The notes beneath the pieces are model-generated. The model was given only the letters and a program-made list of their open reading frames with translations. It was not told the DNA's origin and searched no databases. A program made the position numbers and the translations under genes. This document shows, in pieces, positions 36,266 through 45,214 of a stretch of 64,000 nt of DNA. Position 1 is the first letter of the stretch; each line of letters starts with the position of its first letter. This DNA is from AP-15 sp963755435 (GTDB taxonomy: Bacteria; Pseudomonadota; Alphaproteobacteria; ATCC43930; CGMCC-115725), in the NCBI GenBank assembly GCA_963755435.1, contig CAVWJX010000005.1, positions 744,001 to 808,000 of the forward strand, written 5' to 3'.

Positions 36266-37606
36266 GTGACCGACACCACCCGTCTTGACGCGAGCGAGCC
36301 CACCACCGGCTCGGGCCGGATCAGCCTGCGCACCCTGGTGCCGATCCGTTGGGTGGCGATTGCCGGCCAGGCGCTGGCGCTCCTGACCGTCCATTTCGGC
36401 ATCGGCTTTCATCTGCCGCTGCTCCCGGCGCTGACTGTCGTCGCCGGCTCGGCGCTGCTCAACGTCATCCTGATCGTGCACCGTCAGGTGGCGCGCCAGC
36501 TCGGCGAGCGCTATGCCGCGCTGTGTCTCGGCTATGACATTTTGCAACTGGCGATCCTGCTCTATCTGACGGGCGGCTTGCAGAACCCGTTCTCGATCCT
36601 GATCGTGGCGCCGGTGACGGTCGGGGCGACGATCCTGTCGCGGCGCCCGGTGATCGCGCTGTCGATTTTTGCCGTGGCCGCGATCAGCGCGCTCGCCTTG
36701 TGGCATCTGCCATTGCCGTGGCGCAGCGGGCCCGGCCCCCTGGTATTTCCGCCCGAGATCGTGATCGGGACCTGGACCGCGCTGGTGCTGGCGACCGTAT
36801 TCATCGCCGGATACACCTGGAGTGTGGCGCAGGACGCGCGCCGGCTGCGCGACGCGGTGGCCGCGACCCAGCTCGCCTTGGCCCGCGAGCAGCGGGTCTC
36901 GGCGGTCGGCGCGCTCGCTGCGGCGGCGGCGCACGAGCTCGGCAGCCCGCTCGCCACGATCGCGGTGGTCGCCAAGGAGCTGGTGCGCGACCTGCCGGCC
37001 GACAGCCCGCACGCCGAGGATGCGGCGTTGCTTTTGAGCCAGTCCGAGCGCTGCCGCCGCATTCTGGCCGAGCTGTCGCACCGGCCGGAAGAGGATGGCG
37101 GCTCGCCCTATACAAGGCTGCCGATCTCAGCCCTCGTCGAGGCCGCCGCGGCGCAACACCAAGAGCGCGGGGTCCGGCTGATCTTCGCCATCGCCGGCGC
37201 GCCGCACGAGGACGAGCCATTGGTGCGGCGCAGCCCGGAGATCCTGCACGGGCTCAACAACCTCGTTCAGAATGCGGTGCAGTTCGCCCGCCGCGAGGTC
37301 ACCGTCACCACCTTCTGGGACGCGAAAACGGTAACGGTCGAGATCAGCGACGATGGGCCGGGGTTTCTGCTGCACCTGCTCGGCCGGCTCGGCGAGCCGT
37401 ATCTCTCGACCCGCGCCGGTGCCGCCGATCATATGGGCCTGGGCATCTTTATCGCGCAGAGCCTGCTGGAGCGCAGCGGCGCCGGCCTCACCTTCGAGAA
37501 CCTCGACGAGGGCGGCGCGCATGTTGCGATTTCGTGGAACCGTGCCAATCTGGAGACAGTAGAACAACCCCGCTCGCCCGCGGCGCTGGCGCGCGAGCTG
37601 CGCTGA
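36266..37606 (+). CDS. regB: Redox sensor histidine kinase RegB/PrrB/ActS
   Basis: A 446-residue membrane histidine kinase of the RegB family. About six transmembrane segments cover residues 25-190 and include the GGLQNPFSILIVAPVTVGAT quinone-sensing block that marks this family. H223 in AAHELGSPLA is the phosphorylated histidine. C263 in SERCRRIL corresponds to the redox-active cysteine of RegB. The catalytic ATPase domain ends the protein (NNLVQNAVQFA, then DDGPGF and GLGIFIAQSL). The GTG at 36266 was chosen by family N terminus. RegB normally phosphorylates RegA under low oxygen. The senC/scoI gene often found between regB and regA is absent. Confidence 0.94.
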   Translation: MTDTTRLDASEPTTGSGRISLRTLVPIRWVAIAGQALALLTVHFGIGFHLPLLPALTVVAGSALLNVILIVHRQVARQLGERYAALCLGYDILQLAILLYLTGGLQNPFSILIVAPVTVGATILSRRPVIALSIFAVAAISALALWHLPLPWRSGPGPLVFPPEIVIGTWTALVLATVFIAGYTWSVAQDARRLRDAVAATQLALAREQRVSAVGALAAAAAHELGSPLATIAVVAKELVRDLPADSPHAEDAALLLSQSERCRRILAELSHRPEEDGGSPYTRLPISALVEAAAAQHQERGVRLIFAIAGAPHEDEPLVRRSPEILHGLNNLVQNAVQFARREVTVTTFWDAKTVTVEISDDGPGFLLHLLGRLGEPYLSTRAGAADHMGLGIFIAQSLLERSGAGLTFENLDEGGAHVAISWNRANLETVEQPRSPAALARELR

Positions 37607-37661
37607 GCGGCTCGCCCGGCTGGCGCGAGGGTTAAGCGCGAGCAGAAATCAGGCGACCATC

Positions 37662-38264
37662 ATGAACGCGACCGACCGACCGACCAATTTCGCCGCGCCC
37701 GAGGGACCGGCCGCGGCGCTGCGCGGGCTCGCCGAAGCCGAGCGCACCCTTCTGATCGTCGACGACGACGCGCCCTTGTGCCAGCGTTTGGCGCGGGCGA
37801 TGGAACGGCGCGGCTTCATCGTCGCCACCGCCGACAGCGTGGCCGCCGGCACCGCCGCGGCGAGCGAGCATCCGCCGGCCTTTGCCGTGGTCGACATGCG
37901 GCTCGGCGATGGGCGCGGGCTCGACGTGGTCAGCGCCGTGCGCAAGGTCCGGCCTGGCGCCCGCATCGTCATGCTGACCGGCTATGGCAACATCGCGACG
38001 GCGGTCGCCGCGGTCAAGGCGGGGGCGATCGACTATCTGCCCAAACCCGCCGACGCCGACGCGGTCGAGCGCGCGCTGTTGGCCCAGGAAGATGGCGTGC
38101 CCGAGCCGCCCGAGGACCCGATGTCGGCCGACCGGGTGCGCTGGGAGCACATCCAGCGGGTCTTCGAACTGTGCGAGCGCAACGTTTCGGAAACCGCGCG
38201 CCGCCTCAAGATGCACCGCCGCACCCTGCAGCGTATCCTCTCCAAGCACGCGCCCCGAAATTGA
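37662..38264 (+). CDS. regA: Response regulator RegA/PrrA/ActR
   Basis: A 200-residue response regulator. The receiver domain has VDDDAPLC near residue 33, the phosphoacceptor D78 in VVDMRLGDG, MLTGYG near residue 104 and the LPKPA lysine. The C-terminal Fis-type HTH (HIQRVFELCERNVSETARR, then LKMHRRTLQR) matches RegA/PrrA, the global redox regulator of photosynthesis, carbon and nitrogen fixation genes in alphaproteobacteria. It follows regB by 55 bases, so the pair is one operon. Confidence 0.94.
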   Translation: MNATDRPTNFAAPEGPAAALRGLAEAERTLLIVDDDAPLCQRLARAMERRGFIVATADSVAAGTAAASEHPPAFAVVDMRLGDGRGLDVVSAVRKVRPGARIVMLTGYGNIATAVAAVKAGAIDYLPKPADADAVERALLAQEDGVPEPPEDPMSADRVRWEHIQRVFELCERNVSETARRLKMHRRTLQRILSKHAPRN

Positions 38265-38329
38265 GTGGTCGGCTCCGCTAGTGCTCTGGTAGCCTCGGGC
38301 GCATTCAGATCGTGCGGGCTCACCGCGAT

Positions 38330-38418
38330 CGTCATGCCCGGCCGTGCCGGGCATCCACGCAAAAGGGCAGAGCTTGGCAGCAATTCGTGGATCGCCGAGA
38401 CAAGCCCGGCCATAACGG
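38330..38418. repeat. Intergenic palindromic repeat downstream of regA
   Basis: The left arm, gtcatgcccggccgtgccgg from 38331 on to 38359, and the right arm, gtggatcgccgagacaagcc from 38387 on to 38418, are imperfect complements separated by about 27 bases. It resembles the dispersed palindromic elements common in alphaproteobacteria and differs from those at 6263 and 15311. It may form a transcript-terminating or transcript-stabilising hairpin after regA. Confidence 0.6.
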
Positions 38419-38472
38419 CTTCGTTGAATCCTTACGTCTGGCTTTGAGCACGAGTTCGCCAGCCCTCAAACG

Positions 38473-38498
38473 AAGAGCCCCGCCGGGGCGGGGCTCTT
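38473..38498 (-). terminator. 12-bp hairpin terminator
   Basis: Inverted repeat aagagccccgcc (38473-38484) and ggcggggctctt (38487-38498), a perfect 12-bp G+C-rich stem with a very small loop. On the minus strand it lies 31 bases past the stop of the KGG protein and is followed by a short T-containing tail. It could also act on the plus strand for regA transcripts, but the T-run there is weaker. Confidence 0.65.
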
Positions 38499-38528
38499 GC
38501 CGGTCATCGGACCGCTGTCATTTGCCGT

Positions 38529-38771
38529 CTATTTCTTGTCGTCGCTGTGCCCGCCTTTTCGGCCGGCCTCGACGGCAATTTCGGTGTTGTGCTGAAAGCT
38601 CTGGTCCGGCACCTCGCGACCGACCGTGCCTCCGGGTTTTACCTGGTCGCGGTCCCGCTGCTTTGTCAGATCGGCTTGGCCGCCGGTGTGGCCGGCCGTT
38701 CCGGTGCTTTGGTGTTGCGGCTTCTCGCTCATCCCCGGCTTGGCCGTATGGGATTGTTCTCGATCTGCCAT
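38529..38771 (-). CDS. KGG-motif small stress protein
   Basis: An 80-residue, hydrophilic, low-complexity protein. The C-terminal EAGRKGGHS segment is the KGG motif of stress-induced proteins (GsiB-like and fungal con-10-like proteins), and the rest is rich in Gly, Gln, Thr and Lys with no membrane segment. The ATG at 38771 has GGAG 8 bases upstream. A strong hairpin terminator follows the stop, so it is a single-gene transcript. Related proteins are induced in general stress responses; no enzymatic function is expected. Confidence 0.8.
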   Translation of the reverse strand: MADREQSHTAKPGMSEKPQHQSTGTAGHTGGQADLTKQRDRDQVKPGGTVGREVPDQSFQHNTEIAVEAGRKGGHSDDKK

Positions 38772-39047
38772 AATCAAAACTCCGACTGTTCCAGTCTTCG
38801 CCGCTCATCCGACAGATTTTGGACGAGAGCTTGATAGGTTAACTCCGGTCATCCGGCGGCAGTTCCACAGAAGACCGGCATCCGATCTCCGCCGCCGTCA
38901 ACAGGTCAGTCGACGTTGGTCACAGCATCCGTTCGATGCTGTTATTGCCTTGAGCGCGAGGGGGCACCGATGACAGCGCCGTGCGCCGCATTTCGCCGCC
39001 GCGGCCGTCGTTGCAGCCTTGCCGGGGTGCGACGCCCGGCGGGCGCG

Positions 39048-39650
39048 CTACTCGGCCGGAACCGCGGCTGGTTGCGGCCGGCCGAAGCTCGGGCTGTCGG
39101 TGCGGTCGAGCAGCGCCTCGGGGCCCTCGCTCGGCAGGTTTTCGGCCCAGTTGATCGCGCCGTCGATGTCGCCTTCCCACATCTCGCGCGGCAATTCATA
39201 AAGGAACTCGACGCCATAGCCGTTGGGATCGTTGATGTAGACGCTGTGCGTCACCCCGTGGTTGACGCGCCAGTTGAACTTGACGCCGCGGCTCTGCAGA
39301 AACGCCAGCTGCTTCAGCCACGCCTCGCGGTTCGGCATGGTCAGCGCCACGTGGTTGATCGCGACCCGGCCATCGGACAACACCCACTCGGCCGGATTGG
39401 GCAGGTTCGGGCTCTCGACCAGCGCCACGTCGTGGTGGGTCAGCTTGCCGCCGTGGTCGCCGCTATAAAAGCGCATGCGAGGCGGGTTCGGGCGATCCGG
39501 CCGCGGGTGCAGCTCGCCGACCTGGGTCAGGCCGACGATCTCGGTCCAGAACCGGTGCAACTCCTCGATGTCGCGGACATTCAGCACGAGGTGGTTGATG
39601 CCGGACGGGGTCACTGCCCGCTCGGGCGCCTTGAGATTAGGTTCGGTCAT
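39048..39650 (-). CDS. VOC-superfamily protein, extradiol-dioxygenase-like
   Basis: A 200-residue VOC protein. Metal ligand candidates are the His in GINHLVLNV near residue 18, the His in AINHVALT near 102 and the Glu in YGVEFLYEL near 152, an arrangement matching extradiol dioxygenases of the catechol 2,3-dioxygenase fold. A C-terminal tail rich in Pro/Ala follows. GGAG lies 9 bases before the ATG. It lies 84 bases after the amidase stop on the same strand, so a joint role in aromatic or amide catabolism is possible. Confidence 0.85.
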   Translation of the reverse strand: MTEPNLKAPERAVTPSGINHLVLNVRDIEELHRFWTEIVGLTQVGELHPRPDRPNPPRMRFYSGDHGGKLTHHDVALVESPNLPNPAEWVLSDGRVAINHVALTMPNREAWLKQLAFLQSRGVKFNWRVNHGVTHSVYINDPNGYGVEFLYELPREMWEGDIDGAINWAENLPSEGPEALLDRTDSPSFGRPQPAAVPAE

Positions 39651-39734
39651 GGTCGCACACTCCGGAATTGCTCGCATATTTGTTACCCCGAAGCGCGTGA
39701 GCGCGCAACACGCGCGAAACCCGCCGCGGGCGCG

Positions 39735-41138
39735 TCAGGTTAGCGGCGGACGGCGCTCGGGCTGGGTCGCCTCGAAGGCGCGGGCGGCGCGCAGCACCCG
39801 GCCGTCGCCATAGAGCGGCCCAACGATCTGCAGCCCGATCGGCAGGCCGGACGCGGTCAGGCCGCATGGGATGCTGGCCGCCGGCTGGCGGGTCATGTTG
39901 AACGGATAGCTGAACGGCGACCAGTCGATCCAATGGCGCTCATATGCCGGATCGTTCAGGTCCTGCCCGGCGGGCAAGGCCGGGATCGGCATGGTCGGGG
40001 TCAGCAGCAGATCGTAGCGCTGGTGAAAGGCCGCCATCCGCCGGCCGAGCGCGTTGCGCACCAGGTCGGCCTCGACCCAGTCGGCGGCGCTGAACTTCTC
40101 GCCGGCCGCCGCCGTCGCCAGCAGGCCGGGATCGGCCAATTGCTTGCGCTCGTCGGCAAAGCCGCGCAGCAGGGCGGCGAGCCCGGCCGCCCAAAGGGTG
40201 AAGAGCGCCTCGCGCGGCGACTCGAAAATCTGGCCGACCTCGTCAACGACCGCACCCAGCGACTCGAACTGGCGCGCCGCGCCGGCGACCGCGGCGGCGA
40301 CCTCGCCATCGACCCGCGCATAGCCGAGATCCGGGCTGAAGGCGATACGCCAGCCCTTCACTCCGTCCTCGATGCCGCCGCGCCAATCGCGGTTGTCGGG
40401 CGGCAGCGCGTATGGGTCGCGGTGGTCGGGGCGGCACAGCACCCCCAGCATCAGTGCCGCATCGGCAACGTTTCGTGCCATCGGTCCGTGATGTGAAAGG
40501 AGCCCCAGCGGCGAGGGCGGATAGGCCGGGACCCGGCCGAAGCTCGGCTTCAGCCCGAAGGTCCCGCAAAACGCCGAGGGCGTGCGGATCGACCCGGCGC
40601 CGTCACTGCCGAGATGCAGCGGTGCGATGCCGGCGGCGGCTGCGGCCGCGGCGCCGGCGCTGCTGCCGCCCGAGCTGCGCGAGAGATCCCACGGGTTGCG
40701 GGTGATCCCGGTCAGCGGGCTGTCGCCCAATGCTTTCCAGCCGAATTCCGGGGTCGTGGTCTTGCCCAGGATGACCGCGCCGGCCTCACGCAGCCGGGCC
40801 ACCGCCGGCGTGTCTTCCGACCAGTCCTGATCGCGCTCGACCAGATGCGAGCCGCGCAAGGTCGGGAACCCGCGCATCAGCATCAGATCCTTGACCGTTA
40901 CCGGGACGCCATCGAGCGGCCCCGCGGGCTCGCCCCGCCGCCAGCGCGCCTCGGAGCGGTGCGCCGCCGCCAATGCGCCATCATGGTCGACGATGCAGAA
41001 GGCGTTGAGCGTCGGCTGCAACCGGTCGAGACGGTTGAGCAGCGTCCGGATGGCCTCGACCGGCGACAGGGTGCCGGCCCGGTAGCGCTCGACGAGGGCG
41101 AGCGCCGAGGCGTAGCCGATATCATCGTCGCTGGCCAT
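39735..41138 (-). CDS. Amidase (amidase-signature family)
   Basis: A 467-residue amidase-signature enzyme. The Ser-cisSer-Lys triad is visible: K83 in TVKDLM, S159-S160 in SGGSSAG and the nucleophile S183 in SDGAGSIRTP. Length is normal. It hydrolyses amides, possibly aryl or N-acyl amides. The gene lies upstream of the VOC protein on the same strand and downstream of an acyl-CoA dehydrogenase gene, with about 29 bases between. A related amidase lies at 60986. Confidence 0.92.
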   Translation of the reverse strand: MASDDDIGYASALALVERYRAGTLSPVEAIRTLLNRLDRLQPTLNAFCIVDHDGALAAAHRSEARWRRGEPAGPLDGVPVTVKDLMLMRGFPTLRGSHLVERDQDWSEDTPAVARLREAGAVILGKTTTPEFGWKALGDSPLTGITRNPWDLSRSSGGSSAGAAAAAAAGIAPLHLGSDGAGSIRTPSAFCGTFGLKPSFGRVPAYPPSPLGLLSHHGPMARNVADAALMLGVLCRPDHRDPYALPPDNRDWRGGIEDGVKGWRIAFSPDLGYARVDGEVAAAVAGAARQFESLGAVVDEVGQIFESPREALFTLWAAGLAALLRGFADERKQLADPGLLATAAAGEKFSAADWVEADLVRNALGRRMAAFHQRYDLLLTPTMPIPALPAGQDLNDPAYERHWIDWSPFSYPFNMTRQPAASIPCGLTASGLPIGLQIVGPLYGDGRVLRAARAFEATQPERRPPLT

Positions 41139-41167
41139 CGCCCCTCCACCTGCCGTGATCGGCGTTA

Positions 41168-42331
41168 TCAGAACATGCCGAGCCCGAGGATGCCGTCGCT
41201 CGGATCAAGCCCGGCCAGCACGCGCTTGCCGATCAGGTCGCGCAGCGTCTCGCTGGTGCCGCCGCCCAAGGTGCCATAACGGGCGCCGCGGTAGAAGCGC
41301 GACACCGCGAACTCGTCGGTGAAGCCGTAGCCGCCATGCACCTGGATCGCTTCGCTGGTCACTTTGAGCGCCATCTCGTTGCAGGTGACCTTGGCGACCG
41401 CCGCCAGCAGCGGGTCGGGGAACGGGTTGGCGCTGGCGCAGGCGCGATAGAGCACGCTGCGCGCGGTCTCGATTTCCCGGTACATCTCGGCGATCTTCCA
41501 GCGGATGCCCTGAAAATCGGCGATCGGGCGGCCAAAGGCCCGGCGCTCCTTGACGTATTTGACCGCCTCTTCGAGCGCACCCTCGGCGAGCCCCAATGAG
41601 ATGCTGGGGTTCAGGCAGCGCTGGGTGTTGAAGGCCGAGAGCAGCTTCCGAAAGCCGTCCTCCAGCACCAGGTTTTCCGGCGGCAATTCGCAATCCTCAA
41701 AGCGGATCTCATGCAGATTCTCGCCACCCATCGTGTGATAGGCGCCGGTCACCGAAAACCCCGGCGTGCCCTTTTCAACGAGGACGCAGCCGATGCCGTC
41801 GCGCCCGGGCTTCTTGTCGACGCGGGTGAAGACGACGAACATGCCGGCCTCCTCGGCGCGGCTGATCAGGGTTTTGGCACCGTTCAGCCTGAGCCGGTTG
41901 CCGACCCGGTCGACGTTGGTGCGGTAATTAGCGACGTCGGTCCCGGCGTCGGGCTCGGTCATGCAGATCGCCAGCAGGCAATCGCCGCTGACCACCGCCG
42001 GCAAAATCCGCGCCTTGATCGCCTCCGGCGCGTAAGTCGAAATGACCCGGGTCTGCACCCCGACCTCGCCCAATACCGCCATCGCCGTCACGTAGCACAC
42101 CTTGGCGATCTCCTCGAGGACGAGCGCGGTATCGAAAACCGGCAGGCCGAGGCCGCCATACTCCTGCGGCACCGCCATGCCGAGGACCCCCAGCTCGGCC
42201 AGCTGCCGCATGTTTTCCCAGGGGAAGGTGCCGTCCATGTACTCGAGCGCGCGGGCGCGGAACTCGCCCTGGGCCAGATCGCGGACCGTCTGCACAAACC
42301 GGCGCTGCTCGTCGGATAGGCTAGTCAGCAC
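41168..42331 (-). CDS. Acyl-CoA dehydrogenase-family protein
   Basis: A 387-residue acyl-CoA dehydrogenase-fold protein. FAD-binding and substrate blocks are present: ICMTEPDAGTDVANYRT near residue 120, GAKTLISRA near 150, VHGGYGFTDEFAV near 337. The motif that usually supplies the catalytic base (Y-E-G-T) reads G-G-G-T-S-E, so the base may have moved. Start chosen as GTG at 42331 because GAGGAGAACCCC lies just upstream; an earlier TTG is less plausible. It is the first gene of a minus-strand set with the amidase and VOC genes. Confidence 0.9.
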   Translation of the reverse strand: MLTSLSDEQRRFVQTVRDLAQGEFRARALEYMDGTFPWENMRQLAELGVLGMAVPQEYGGLGLPVFDTALVLEEIAKVCYVTAMAVLGEVGVQTRVISTYAPEAIKARILPAVVSGDCLLAICMTEPDAGTDVANYRTNVDRVGNRLRLNGAKTLISRAEEAGMFVVFTRVDKKPGRDGIGCVLVEKGTPGFSVTGAYHTMGGENLHEIRFEDCELPPENLVLEDGFRKLLSAFNTQRCLNPSISLGLAEGALEEAVKYVKERRAFGRPIADFQGIRWKIAEMYREIETARSVLYRACASANPFPDPLLAAVAKVTCNEMALKVTSEAIQVHGGYGFTDEFAVSRFYRGARYGTLGGGTSETLRDLIGKRVLAGLDPSDGILGLGMF

Positions 42332-42719
42332 GGGGTTCTCCTCGTCAGAGCGGCGGTCGCCGAAGATCAAGATTATGACGCCGACCCGTCGCCAACGGCC
42401 ATCGATTCAAACGTCGAGCCGGTTGTCACTGTTGGCGGCGGCGGCGCCCGCCGGCTGGCTTGCGTCGAACCGCCATCGGCGCAGATCGTCTGGCCGGTGG
42501 GGTGGCGCCCTTCGAAACCGGCGAGGAAGCGCGCCCGAAACATGACACAAAACCGAGGCGGTGCGGAACCCCGACTCCGGGTACGGATCGGGGTAAGCAG
42601 AAGTGCGGCTGCCGGTGGTCATACCGGGAATGTAAGGCCGCAGACTGTTCGGTTGACCAATTCGGATTGCTGGGCGCAATGGGCTTGTCGCGCTGGGCTC
42701 CGGTGCGCAGGATGGGGCG
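42332..42719. other. Divergent promoter spacer, 388 bases
   Basis: Non-coding spacer between the acyl-CoA dehydrogenase (minus) and CaiB/BaiF (plus) genes. It must contain both promoters and perhaps a shared operator, but I cannot pick a clear palindrome. Open frames here have no supporting start sites. Confidence 0.4.
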
Positions 42720-43955
42720 ATGAACCGGCTGCTGCAGGATCTGCGCATCGTCGAGATTTCGGCCTTTGTCGCCGCGCCCTTGGGCGGCATGACCATGGCG
42801 CAGTTCGGCGCCGAAATCATCCGCATCGACCCGATCGGCGGCGGCATCGACTATCACCGCTGGCCGGTGACCAGGGATGGCGCCAGCCTCTACTGGGCCG
42901 GGCTCAACAAGGGGAAGCGCTCGGTGGCGCTGGCGCTCGGCCTGCCGGAAGGCCGCGAGCTCGCCCGTGCGCTGGTCGCTGCACCCGGCCCCGGGGCCGG
43001 GATCCTGCTGACCAACCTGCCGCCGCTAAGCGGCCTCGACTTCGCCAGCCTCAAAGCCGCCCGCGAAGATGCGATCGTGCTGCGGCTCGTCGGCAACCGA
43101 GACGGATCGGCCGCGGTCGACTACACGGTCAACGCCGCCAGCGGGTTTCCACTGGTCACCGGCGAGGGGGGCGGGCGGCCGGTTAATCATGTGCTGCCGG
43201 CCTGGGACATCGCCGCCGGGCTCTATCTGGCGACCGGGCTGTTGGCGGCGGAGCGCCATCGCAGCCGGACCGGCGAGGGCCAGGAGGTCGTCGCCGCACT
43301 CGCCGATGTGATGCTGGCGACCGTCGGCAATCTCGGCTATGTCGGCGACGTGCAGATCAACGGTGCGGCGCGGCCCGCCCTCGGCAACGATCTTTACGGC
43401 AGCTTCGGCCGCGATTTCGCTACTGCCGACGGGCGCCGGGTCATGATCATCGCGCTGACCCCGCGGCAATGGCGGGCTCTGGGCCAGGCGACCGGGCTCG
43501 CCGAAAAGCTGACGATGGTCGGGACCATGATGGAGCTCGATCTCGACACCGAGGCCGGGCGCTATGAGGCGCGCGACATGATCGCCGCCTTGCTCGCCCG
43601 CTGGTGCGCCGGGCGCAGCCTCGACGATATCGCCCGCCGCTTCGCCGGAACCGGGGTGCTGTGGGGCCGATTTCAGGATTTTATGCAGCTGGTGCGGGAC
43701 GATCCGCGCTGCTCGGCGGCCAACCCGCTCTTTGCCGAGGTCGAGCAGCCCGGGATTGGCACCTATTTGATGCCGGGCCTGCCGCTCGACTTCGCCGCTT
43801 CGCCGCGCCTGGCGCCGCGACCGGCGCCGCGTCTCGGCCAACATAGCGATGCGGTCTTGGCCGAGGTGCTGGGCCTCCCCTCGGCCGAGATCGGCCGGCT
43901 GCACGATCGCGGCATCGTTGCCGGACCCGATTGCGCCAGCCGCGAGAATGGTTAG
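42720..43955 (+). CDS. CaiB/BaiF (class III) CoA-transferase
   Basis: A 411-residue class III CoA-transferase. The N-terminal LRIVEISAFVAAPLGGM block and the GADGxxV-like region are family marks; the catalytic aspartate is probably that in PAWDIAAGLYLATGLL near residue 163, equivalent to Asp169 of formyl-CoA transferase. The enzyme moves CoA between carboxylic acids. It is divergent from an acyl-CoA dehydrogenase gene, consistent with activation then oxidation of an organic acid. The donor and acceptor acids are unknown. Confidence 0.92.
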   Translation: MNRLLQDLRIVEISAFVAAPLGGMTMAQFGAEIIRIDPIGGGIDYHRWPVTRDGASLYWAGLNKGKRSVALALGLPEGRELARALVAAPGPGAGILLTNLPPLSGLDFASLKAAREDAIVLRLVGNRDGSAAVDYTVNAASGFPLVTGEGGGRPVNHVLPAWDIAAGLYLATGLLAAERHRSRTGEGQEVVAALADVMLATVGNLGYVGDVQINGAARPALGNDLYGSFGRDFATADGRRVMIIALTPRQWRALGQATGLAEKLTMVGTMMELDLDTEAGRYEARDMIAALLARWCAGRSLDDIARRFAGTGVLWGRFQDFMQLVRDDPRCSAANPLFAEVEQPGIGTYLMPGLPLDFAASPRLAPRPAPRLGQHSDAVLAEVLGLPSAEIGRLHDRGIVAGPDCASRENG

Positions 43956-43977
43956 AGCGCCAAGTCCTCGCGAGCCG

Positions 43978-44199
43978 TTAGCTATCCTTGTCGCCGGCGC
44001 CTTCGCGCAATTCCCGCAGCAACTGGCGCACCCGGCGCGCGGTGCGCAGCTTGCGGGCAATGTCGGGGGCGAGCCGCAGATCGCCCGCGGCGTCGAGCCA
44101 GCCGGCATCGATGTCGGGCGGCAATTCGCGCATCGCCTCGGCAAAGGCGAGAAAGATTTCCTCGACCTGGCGGGCTCCGAGACGCCGTTCCGTGGCCAC
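43978..44199 (-). CDS. 73-residue hypothetical protein
   Basis: A 73-residue, charged, probably helical protein, beginning MATERRLGARQVEEIF, with Leu/Ala/Arg repeats towards the C terminus. I do not recognise a family. The GTG start is supported by GGAGGAGGTGCCGG directly upstream. It is convergent with the CoA-transferase gene, ending 23 bases beyond its stop. It may be a small regulator; nothing more can be said. Confidence 0.6.
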   Translation of the reverse strand: MATERRLGARQVEEIFLAFAEAMRELPPDIDAGWLDAAGDLRLAPDIARKLRTARRVRQLLRELREGAGDKDS

Positions 44200-44379
44200 C
44201 CGGCACCTCCTCCGGCTACGACTGCGACAGACTAGATCCGGGCCCTATCATCGTCGAGGGCGCCGTCGCGCGACTAGCGCGGTACGAGCCGGGCCGGGCC
44301 GATGGCACCTTCACGCCCGCCGCGGGCGCGGTTAAGATGCCGCCGGGTTCACCTTTACCAACACCAGGAGGATCGCTTC

Positions 44380-44889
44380 ATGGCCATCACCATGTATCAG
44401 GCATCGGTGCCGACCTTTTTGCAGCTGCTCGGCGGCCTGAAAGGAGTGCTCGACAAGGCGCAAAAACACGCCGCCGAAAAGAAGTGGGACGAGGCCACGG
44501 TGCTGAATCTGCGGCTGTACCCCGATATGTTCACCTTGGCGCGCCAGGTGCGGCAGGCGAGCGAGCACGCCTTTGGCGCCGGCCGGGCCGCCGGGGTCGA
44601 GGTGCCGCAGCTGCCGGCGATCGACAACAGCTGGGCCGAGATGCAGTCGCGCATCGACAAGACCGTCGACTTCTTAAAGGGCCTGCGGCCGAACCAGCTC
44701 GACGGCAAAGAAAATTCGCAAGTCACGATCACTCAGGGCGGCCAGCAGCGCAATTTCCGCGCCCAGGTCTATCTTTTTCACTTGGCGATGCCGAACTTTT
44801 ACTTCCACATCACGACGGCGTACAACATCCTGCGCTCGCTCGGCATCGACATCGGCAAGCGCGATTTCATGGGCCAAATGCCGTCATAA
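44380..44889 (+). CDS. DUF1993-family protein
   Basis: A 169-residue protein of the DUF1993 family, all-helical and related to DinB-type proteins. Family features are the MYQASVPTFLQLLGGLKGVLD start and the HLAMPNFYFHITTAYNILR end. Some histidines (H near 147 and 154) could bind metal, as in DinB-like folds, but no activity is established. An AGGAGGATCGCTTC precedes the ATG. It is a single-gene unit with no obvious partner. Confidence 0.85.
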   Translation: MAITMYQASVPTFLQLLGGLKGVLDKAQKHAAEKKWDEATVLNLRLYPDMFTLARQVRQASEHAFGAGRAAGVEVPQLPAIDNSWAEMQSRIDKTVDFLKGLRPNQLDGKENSQVTITQGGQQRNFRAQVYLFHLAMPNFYFHITTAYNILRSLGIDIGKRDFMGQMPS

Positions 44890-44927
44890 CCGGCTGCGTT
44901 CGGACCCGTCAGGAACCGCCTTTCACC

Positions 44928-45010
44928 CGTCGCCCCCGCGCAAGCGGGGGCCCAGGGCCGATGCTCCGGGGCTCGCGGCCGTGGCTTCCAGTCTTTATGC
45001 AAGGCGCGAC
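44928..45010. repeat. Short intergenic palindromic element
   Basis: The core gcccccgcgcaagcgggggc at 44932-44951 is an 8-bp perfect stem with a gcaa loop, followed by cccagggccgatgctccgg and related sequence to about 45010. This matches the general form of the dispersed elements near 6345 and 15311. The remaining spacer to 45214 contains nothing else I can identify. Confidence 0.55.
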
Positions 45011-45214
45011 CGTACATCTCTCCCGGAGGCGAGTTAAGCTACCGCCGCCTTGCGCGGGCCTGACCCGCGTAATCACGTCTTGCTTCGGGCAGTCGAAGAC
45101 GTAGACGTCCAGGTCAAGCCCGGCCAAAGCGAAGTAGGAGCGCGATTTCCTTCTTTCTTGCCGTCGCGAGACTGCCCGGACGGCGCAGTGCTTCGGGGCT
45201 TCTAAGAGCGCCTG

